23,316 bases of DNA from JBBQHX01 sp038324385 (GTDB lineage: Bacteria > Gemmatimonadota > Gemmatimonadetes > Gemmatimonadales > Gemmatimonadaceae): assembly GCA_038324385.1 (NCBI GenBank), contig JBBQHX010000023.1, forward strand, positions 1 to 23,316, in the 5' to 3' direction. The notes under the pieces are model-generated. The model was not told where the DNA came from and made no database searches. It saw nothing but the letters and a program-made list of their open reading frames with translations. Both the position numbers and the translations under genes were made by a program. The number at the start of each line of letters is the position of its first letter. Position 1 is the first letter of the stretch. Positions 18,363-23,316 of this stretch are shown piece after piece.

Positions 18363-18390
18363 ATTGTGCACCGTCCCCTACCCCTGTCAA
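18363..18390 (-). promoter_or_regulatory. Sigma70-type promoter of the lipoprotein gene
   Basis: On the minus strand, a perfect -35 TTGACA (18385-18390) is followed after 16 bases by CACAAT (18363-18368, 4 of 6 matches to TATAAT). The predicted RNA start near 18356 gives a leader of about 70 nt before the GTG at 18284. It is the best promoter match in the window. Confidence 0.65.
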
Positions 18391-18443
18391 CGCGAATCGA
18401 TGCCGGTGGCCGCACCATCGGCTGCACGCGCGACCGGAGCGAG

Positions 18444-18486
18444 CGACACGAACGAGCGACGCCCCGCCGGTGAAGGCGGGGCGTCG
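18444..18486 (-). terminator. Hairpin terminator candidate after the Pro/Gly-rich protein gene
   Basis: Bases 18457-18468 pair perfectly with 18475-18486 (12 bp) around the loop GGTGAA. It starts 25 bases beyond the stop of the gene at 18511. On the minus strand it is followed by CTCGTTCGTGTC, only moderately T-rich. Position and stem support a terminator; the tail is weak. Confidence 0.65.
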
Positions 18487-18510
18487 GGACCGGCGGGGAA
18501 ACGCCCAGCG

Positions 18511-19125
18511 TCAGCTCACGACCACGCGGCGACGGCGGCGGCGGCGCTTCCGGTCGCGGAGGAGCGCGATTCCGGCCGCGATCGCCGCGATGCCGACGGC
18601 GAGGAGCAGCGGGAGGTGCGACGCCGTGTTCGGCGCCAGGATCCCCGCCGCCTCGACGGGGAGCGGCACAGACGCGGGAAGCTCGGCGACGATCACCGGT
18701 TGCTCGCTCATCTCGGCCACCACTGGGCGGAACGGCATCGCCGGTTGCAGCGCGCTGCCGAGCGGAACGCCGGCGACGAGGGCGAGCCCCGCCGCGCCAA
18801 TCGCGGCCCATCCGGTGCGCGAGGGACGCGGCGCGTTCGGCGCCCCGGGTGGGTTTGATCCCGGCGGACCGCCGGGCGTACCGGGCGGCGTGCCAGGGGG
18901 CGGACCCACCGGCGGCACCCAGGGCGGATCGACGGGGCGGGTGGTGCATTGGCACCCGGCGGGGGCATTGGGCGCGAGCGTCCCCGGCGTGCCCTGCTGC
19001 AGCGGTGGGCCGTCCTGCCCCCGCAGGGCGACGCCCTGCGCCATCGCGGCCGTCGGTGCCCCCAGCGCGACCACGCCAGCGAGCAGTACACCCCGCATCT
19101 GTCTCATCGCCTGCATCGCGTCCAT
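18511..19125 (-). CDS. Secreted Pro/Gly-rich protein with C-terminal membrane anchor, function unknown
   Basis: 204 residues from the ATG at 19123-19125. The frame extends to 19398, but that part is low-information and the signal peptide begins here; ATGs at 19116 and 19098 are alternatives, with no decisive ribosome site. Seen: a signal peptide (1-29, ending PTAAMA), a CQC pair (58-60), and a Pro/Gly-rich stretch with collagen-like PPGTPPGTPGGPPG (about 65-100). Then come a hydrophobic segment (about 103-125), a 40-residue spacer and the C-terminal APNTAS motif (164-169). The protein ends with a helix (170-189) and a run of Arg/Lys (190-200). The motif-helix-basic layout resembles sortase or LPxTA-like sorting tails, but that is inference from form. 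No family is recognised. An exposed, membrane-anchored envelope protein is the most likely role. Confidence 0.7.
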   Translation of the reverse strand: MDAMQAMRQMRGVLLAGVVALGAPTAAMAQGVALRGQDGPPLQQGTPGTLAPNAPAGCQCTTRPVDPPWVPPVGPPPGTPPGTPGGPPGSNPPGAPNAPRPSRTGWAAIGAAGLALVAGVPLGSALQPAMPFRPVVAEMSEQPVIVAELPASVPLPVEAAGILAPNTASHLPLLLAVGIAAIAAGIALLRDRKRRRRRRRVVVS

Positions 19126-19820
19126 GCGAATATCCCGCGTCGATCGTGACCCGTCCACCGTGACGGGACCTGGTGCGCCATCCTGGCCACCAGGGCGTTC
19201 TGCTGCGACCCCACAGAAGCAGGGTGCGGACCGCGCCGGGGCCCACCGTCGACGCACGGCGGCCGGAACGGAACCCGCCGCCGGATCCGATACCGCAGTA
19301 GTTACGTAACCCGTTGCCGCTTGGTATCTTGCGTTGGCTGGTCTGCCGCGCGTCCGGCGTCCGCCGCGCAGCTCCGTGGACCCGAACGGTCGCGCCACGT
19401 GCTGGCACGAGCGACCTCAGCCGTTGCGGCGGCGCGACGCATGGTGCCACCCTCGTGGACTTCGCGCAACAGCGCTCTCGCGGTGGAACATGCCGGAGTT
19501 CGCGACGGTGTCGTGGTGAGCCCCGGGCTGCGCCGGGAGCTATGGGCTTGGGTAGCGTTGGCATCCCCGTAGGGGGAGCGCAGCGAGTGGGCTTCCACTA
19601 TTCATAGGCCGGCTATGCGCAAGGAGGAGCCCGCCCGGACACTCGCGCCTCGCGGGCTCCTGCGGAGTGACAACGCTGGCGAGATGAACACTGCCCCCTG
19701 AACTCCCCCAGCCCAGAATCCGGAGCGCCCACAGCCCGTGCGTCGCTCGCTCGTTCCAGCCACTCCCCTCGACGACGCGCACGGCGTAGTCTGAAGGGTC
19801 TCTCACCCCGCCGCCCCGTC
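19126..19820. other. Long intergenic region without a convincing gene
   Basis: About 700 bases between divergent units. The short frames here, on both strands, give Arg/Ser-rich proteins without domains, signal peptides or ribosome sites. Visible: a perfect 10-bp palindrome GTTACGTAAC (19301-19310), a plus-strand TATCTT (19325-19330) that could be a -10 element but has no good -35 partner, and a repeat-like hairpin element (19625-19674). TAGTCT at 19787-19792, about 30 bases before the ABC ATPase start, could be a -10 element. No tRNA-like fold or CRISPR was seen. Confidence 0.55.
19625..19674. repeat. Hairpin plus conserved tail, probable dispersed intergenic repeat
   Basis: Bases 19625-19634 pair with 19652-19661 (10 bp, loop 17). 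The right arm runs into TCCTGCGGAGTGACAAC (19658-19674). The same 17-mer, with two adjacent changes, is found in inverted orientation at the window end (23300-23316). Both lie outside genes. Flanking sequence (about 19540-19620) holds small inverted repeats, such as TCCCC-GTA-GGGGA, and may belong to the same element. Confidence 0.5.
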
Positions 19821-20609
19821 GTGATTCGCGTTTCCGGTCTGACCAAGCTCTACGGTGATCTCGTCGCGGTGAGCGACCTGTCCTTTGCCGTCGAACCGGG
19901 CGAGGTACTCGGCCTCGTCGGACCCAATGGCGCCGGGAAGACGACCACGCTCCGCTGCCTCGCCGGCATTATCGCCCCGTCCGGCGGGACGGTGGAGATC
20001 GCCGGCATCCCGCTCGGCACGCGCCCAGTCGAAGCCAAACAGCGACTCGCCTTCATCCCCGACGAGCCGCACCTGTTCGAGTACCTCACGGTCGAGGAAC
20101 ACCTCCGCTTCGTTGCACGGCTCTACGGGGTGACGGACGCCGCGGCGCGCAGCCGCGATCTGCTGTCCGAGCTCGAGCTCGAGGAAAAGCGGGCCGCCCT
20201 CCCCGGCGAGCTGTCGCGCGGGATGCGGCAGAAGCTCGCCATCGCCTGCGGGCTCCTGCACGATCCGCAGGTGGTGATCCTCGACGAACCGCTCACTGGC
20301 CTCGATCCAGGCGGCATCCGGAAGATGAAGGCGACGATCCGCGCCCGCGCGGCAGCGGGCAGCTCGATGATCCTCAGCTCGCATCTGCTGCACCTGGTTG
20401 AGGAGGTGTGCGACCGGGTGCTCGTCGTGCGGGGCGGTGAGCGCGTGGTGCACGGTACGATCGCCGAGATCATGGCCGAGCGTCCGGAAATGGCCGGCCG
20501 GTCGCTCGAGGACGTCTTCCTCGCCCTGACGGGCGGCGACGGCAGCGGCGGCCCCGTCGGCGTGCGCCCGACCCCGATCAACGTGCCCGAGATCCCGGAC
20601 TCGCGATGA
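19821..20609 (+). CDS. ABC transporter ATP-binding protein
   Basis: It provides ATP hydrolysis for the membrane protein encoded next. Seen in 262 residues: Walker A GPNGAGKTT (34-42), a Q-loop region FIPDEPHLF in which Asp81 replaces the usual Gln, as often in ABC-2-type exporter ATPases, the signature LSRGMRQK (131-138), Walker B VVILDEP (151-157, Glu156) and the switch His188 in SSHLLHLVEEVCDR. The GTG start gives the canonical N-terminus (IRVSGLTKLYG), yet no ribosome site precedes it. The last four bases overlap the permease start (ATGA, 20606-20609), so the pair is translationally coupled. The substrate is unknown. Confidence 0.93.
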   Translation: MIRVSGLTKLYGDLVAVSDLSFAVEPGEVLGLVGPNGAGKTTTLRCLAGIIAPSGGTVEIAGIPLGTRPVEAKQRLAFIPDEPHLFEYLTVEEHLRFVARLYGVTDAAARSRDLLSELELEEKRAALPGELSRGMRQKLAIACGLLHDPQVVILDEPLTGLDPGGIRKMKATIRARAAAGSSMILSSHLLHLVEEVCDRVLVVRGGERVVHGTIAEIMAERPEMAGRSLEDVFLALTGGDGSGGPVGVRPTPINVPEIPDSR

Positions 20610-22435
20610 CCGGCCCGCTCACGCCGACTCCACTCAACGATCCGTGGGCGCCGCGGGAGCCGCTGGTCCCGCTCACGGTCGAGCCGCCCGACGACCCCGC
20701 GTGGACCGACCGGCGCGGTGGCGTGACGGGCGCCGTGGTGTACCTGACGCTCCGCAGCGCCGTCAACCGATTCACCCGCCAGCTCCAGCGTCTCCGCAGC
20801 CCGCGCACGATCATCGCCCTCGTGGTGGTGGTCCTCTACGGCTGGACGCTGCTCTTCTCGGCGGATCCGGGAACGCTCGACCGCCCCGGAATCCTCTCGT
20901 CCGACACCGCCGCCCGCCTCGTCACCCTCGGCGTATTCCTGAGCTCGGCATACTACTGGATCATCGGGAGCGAGACGCGGGCGCTGAATTTCACGCCCGC
21001 GGAGGTGCAGTTTCTCTTCGCGGCGCCGCTGACGCGCCAGCAACTGGTGCGCTACCGCCTGCTCCGCGCCCAGGCGGTGATCTTCGTCTCGGTCCTGATC
21101 TGGACCTTCTTCCTCCGCCGCACGGGGGACGGGGTGGACCTGATCCTCCGCCCGATCGCGCTCTGGGTGCTCTTCTGCACCACCTACCTCCACCGACTCG
21201 GCGCAACATTGGTCCGGGTGGGGACAGTCGGACACGGCGGCGCCGGTGTCCGGCGCCTCGGCATCCCGCTGGCGCTCTTCGGCGCGTCGGCCGTGGCAGT
21301 GCTCTGGAGCGCGTTCCAGGCGTGGCCGGCGAGTGGCATCCGCGTCATCGGCGACCTCGCCCCGATGATCGAGCGGATGACCAGCGCACCCGCCGCGGCC
21401 ATCGCCCTCCTCCCCGCGCGACTGGTGGTCGCGCCGGTCTACGCCACGACCACGGCGGAATGGATGGCGGCCATCGGACCGGCGCTGCTGCTCGTGGTGC
21501 TCCACTTCGTCTGGGTAGTGCGCACCGACAGCGCTTTCGAGGAATCGGCCGCCACCGCCGCGGCGGCCCGGGCGACGCGGGTGACACAGCTCCGGACGGG
21601 CGCCCCCGGACCGGGCGGACTCGCCCGCCGCCTGACGGCGCGGCTTCCGCTCGCCCCCACCGGCCAGCCGGCGGTGGCGATTCTCTGGAAGAACATGCTC
21701 GGCGGACTCCGCACCGAAAAGCTGATGATCTTCATCATCATCCTGCCGCTGATCGCCGTCGGGCTCTTCCTGGCGCGCGACGCGATGGTACCGCGCGTAC
21801 GCACCACGGTGGCCGGGATGGCGACGGCGTGGGCGCTGATGGCACTCGCGCTCGGGCCGAGTTGGGTGCGGTCGGATCTGCGGCGCGATCTGCTCAAGCT
21901 GGATCTCCTGCGGAGCTGGCCGCTGGCCGGCGACGCGGTGGTGGGCGCGTCGATCGCGTCGTCAGCGCTGCTCCTCTCGGTGCTCCAGTTCGCCACCTGG
22001 CTGATCGTCATCGCGGCCACCGGCGACCTGCTCATCGCGCGCTTCGGCCCGACGCTGTTCGCCGCCGGGGCGGTGGCGATGGTCGTCGCGCTCCCGCCGA
22101 TCAACCTGATCACGTCGACGATCCATAACGGGCTCGCGCTGCTCTTCCCCGCCTGGGTGCACCTGGGGGCCGAACGCCCGTCGGGGTTCGAGGCGATGGG
22201 GCAGCTGTACGTGATGCTGCTGGCGACGGTAGTGCTCCTCCTCGTGCTGCTCGCCTTGCCCGCGGGCGCGGCGATGGGTGTCCACTGGCTGCTCGAGGCC
22301 ACGCTGGGTGCCTGGGCACTGCCGCTCAGCGCGGCGGCAGCCGGGCTGGTGGTGCTGTTCGAGGTCTGGATGGCGGTGGACTGGCTCGGCGGCGTGTACG
22401 AGCGCACCGAGCCCACCGCGATCGGCGCCGCCTGA
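20606..22435 (+). CDS. Membrane subunit of a putative ABC exporter
   Basis: 609 residues. A hydrophilic N-terminus of about 65 residues is followed by many hydrophobic segments (for example about 68-85, 105-121, 156-172, and several between 360 and 600), so it lies in the inner membrane. The block FTPAEVQFLFAAPLTRQQLVRYRLLRAQ (about 129-156) is typical of the putative ABC exporter family (Pfam ABC_export type), whose substrates are not established. The long single chain with two hydrophobic halves separated by a hydrophilic stretch (about 310-350) suggests that one polypeptide may hold two permease units. It works with the ATPase directly upstream. The TGA stop is itself part of a GCCTGACG octamer (22430-22437). 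Confidence 0.85.
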   Translation: MTGPLTPTPLNDPWAPREPLVPLTVEPPDDPAWTDRRGGVTGAVVYLTLRSAVNRFTRQLQRLRSPRTIIALVVVVLYGWTLLFSADPGTLDRPGILSSDTAARLVTLGVFLSSAYYWIIGSETRALNFTPAEVQFLFAAPLTRQQLVRYRLLRAQAVIFVSVLIWTFFLRRTGDGVDLILRPIALWVLFCTTYLHRLGATLVRVGTVGHGGAGVRRLGIPLALFGASAVAVLWSAFQAWPASGIRVIGDLAPMIERMTSAPAAAIALLPARLVVAPVYATTTAEWMAAIGPALLLVVLHFVWVVRTDSAFEESAATAAAARATRVTQLRTGAPGPGGLARRLTARLPLAPTGQPAVAILWKNMLGGLRTEKLMIFIIILPLIAVGLFLARDAMVPRVRTTVAGMATAWALMALALGPSWVRSDLRRDLLKLDLLRSWPLAGDAVVGASIASSALLLSVLQFATWLIVIAATGDLLIARFGPTLFAAGAVAMVVALPPINLITSTIHNGLALLFPAWVHLGAERPSGFEAMGQLYVMLLATVVLLLVLLALPAGAAMGVHWLLEATLGAWALPLSAAAAGLVVLFEVWMAVDWLGGVYERTEPTAIGAA

Positions 22436-22453
22436 CGACGAGGACCGGCCGCG

Positions 22454-23275
22454 ATGTCGACACGATCGTCGCTTCCCCCCTCGGCGCCGGCGGCGCGGCT
22501 GATCGAGCCGGGCACGCCGCTGGTGATCGGCCATCGCGGCGCCAGCGCGCACGCGCCCGAGAACACGATCGTCGCGTTCGCGCTCGCGCTCGAACAGGGC
22601 GCCGACGCGCTCGAGATGGACGTCCGCGTCACGCGTGACGGCACGGTGATCGTGCTCCACGACGCCTCGCTCGACCGCACCACCGGCGGCAGCGGTCTCG
22701 TCTCCGGCCTGACGACGCGCGAGGTGTGCGCACCCGACGCGGGCGCGCGCTTCACCGCGGACGGCGGCGCGAGCTATCCCTACCGCGACCGCGACGTGCG
22801 CGTCCCAACGTTCGCCGAGGTGCTCGAGGCGTTCCCCGACGTGCCGCTGCTCGTGGAGGTGAAGACCGTCGCCGCGATGGCCCCGCTGGCGGCCGTCGTC
22901 AGGCGTCACGGTGCCGAAGGGCAGATCGTCCCGGCGGCCTATGCGCACGAGGCGCTGGAGTCATTTCGTAGGCCCCCCTTCATCGTGGGCGCCTCGATGC
23001 GCGACATCGCGCGCCTCTACTTCGGCGCCCTCGCCCGGGTCCCGCCACGTGAGGCACCCTACCGCCTGCTCGCCGTCCCCGACCGCTGGCGCGGCCTCCC
23101 CGTCCCGACCCCCGGGTTCATCCGCGCTGCCCGCCGCCTCGGCGCCGCGGTCCACGTCTGGACGGTGGACGATCCGGCCGCCGCGCGGCGCCTCTGGGCG
23201 AACGGTGTCGCGGGGATCGTCACGAACGATCCAGCGGGGATCGTCCCGGGGCGGGGCGGCTTCGCCGCCGGTTAG
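22454..23275 (+). CDS. Glycerophosphodiester phosphodiesterase
   Basis: It hydrolyses glycerophosphodiesters to glycerol 3-phosphate and an alcohol. Seen in 273 residues: His27-Arg28 in IGHRGASAHAPENT, metal ligands Glu54 and Asp56 in ALEMDVRVTRDG, catalytic His69 in VLHDASLDRTT, Glu135 in LLVEVKT, and the C-terminal blocks VHVWTVDD and GIVTNDPA. This is the full GDPD set. There is no signal peptide, so it is probably cytoplasmic (UgpQ-like rather than periplasmic GlpQ-like). The ATG lies 18 bases after the permease stop with GAGGA nine bases upstream, so it is likely co-transcribed with the ABC genes. That could hint at lipid-related transport, but the link is only positional. Confidence 0.93.
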   Translation: MSTRSSLPPSAPAARLIEPGTPLVIGHRGASAHAPENTIVAFALALEQGADALEMDVRVTRDGTVIVLHDASLDRTTGGSGLVSGLTTREVCAPDAGARFTADGGASYPYRDRDVRVPTFAEVLEAFPDVPLLVEVKTVAAMAPLAAVVRRHGAEGQIVPAAYAHEALESFRRPPFIVGASMRDIARLYFGALARVPPREAPYRLLAVPDRWRGLPVPTPGFIRAARRLGAAVHVWTVDDPAAARRLWANGVAGIVTNDPAGIVPGRGGFAAG

Positions 23276-23299
23276 GGTGCTGGATGTCGGGTGGGTCTG

Positions 23300-23316
23300 G
23301 TTGTCATCCCGCAGGA
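23300..23316 (-). repeat. Truncated second copy of the dispersed repeat tail
   Basis: Read on the minus strand the last 17 bases are TCCTGCGGGATGACAAC, matching 19658-19674 at 15 of 17 positions. The expected hairpin arm would lie just outside the window. Confidence 0.45.

Noticed and set aside
19302..19330. Plus-strand promoter TTACGT - 17 bases - TATCTT
   Set aside because: The -35 match is poor and no gene follows for nearly 500 bases; kept only as a remark on the intergenic region.
19126..19398. Longer version of the Pro/Gly-rich protein starting at 19398
   Set aside because: It would bury a clear signal peptide behind 91 low-information residues.
19302..19607. Overlapping short frames on both strands (61-98 codons)
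   Set aside because: The composition is that of random high-GC DNA; no motif, signal peptide or ribosome site.
23256..23272. GGCGGC-TTC-GCCGCC hairpin at the end of the phosphodiesterase gene
   Set aside because: It lies within the coding end and has no T-run; it cannot be called a terminator.

Overview
The window is about two-thirds G+C and densely coded. GTG starts, 4-base stop/start overlaps, a CHRD-domain protein with a PEP-CTERM tail and a putative ABC exporter point to a free-living, high-GC Gram-negative bacterium. Gemmatimonadota would fit, but that assignment is inference from gene style; no rRNA or other marker gene is present.

Layout. (1) 2-340, plus strand: the 3' end of a secreted CHRD-domain gene, closed by a strong hairpin terminator at 382-420 that it shares with the convergent glgP. 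(2) 456-17558, minus strand: a 17-kb alpha-glucan/trehalose locus transcribed in the order glgE, treS, mak (pep2), glgX, glgB, malQ, treY, glgP. The pairs treS-mak, glgX-glgB, glgB-malQ and malQ-treY each overlap by 4 bases. The other junctions have gaps of 108 nt (glgE-treS, holding a large hairpin), 136 nt (mak-glgX) and 174 nt (treY-glgP). (3) 17847-19125, minus strand: a small proline-rich lipoprotein with a good promoter, and a secreted Pro/Gly-rich protein with two hydrophobic segments, each followed by a hairpin terminator candidate. (4) 19126-19820: about 700 bases with no convincing gene but with a repeat-like element. (5) 19821-23275, plus strand: ABC ATPase, ABC exporter-type membrane protein and a glycerophosphodiester phosphodiesterase, tightly packed.

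How the genes work together. TreS converts trehalose to maltose, Mak phosphorylates it to maltose 1-phosphate, GlgE adds the maltosyl unit to an alpha-1,4-glucan and GlgB branches the product: this is the GlgE pathway. GlgX, GlgP and MalQ debranch, phosphorolyse and rearrange the polymer. TreY turns glucan ends into maltooligosyl-trehalose, leading back to trehalose. The locus therefore encodes nearly a closed trehalose-glucan cycle. TreZ, which should release trehalose after TreY, is not here, nor are glgA, glgC or otsA/otsB.

The most unusual signal is not a gene. The octamer GCCTGACG (complement CGTCAGGC) occurs at least 23 times, about once per kilobase, where about two are expected from base composition. 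It appears on both strands, in all three reading frames, once in an intergenic hairpin, and often at the cost of otherwise disfavoured codons (CCT, AGG, TCA).
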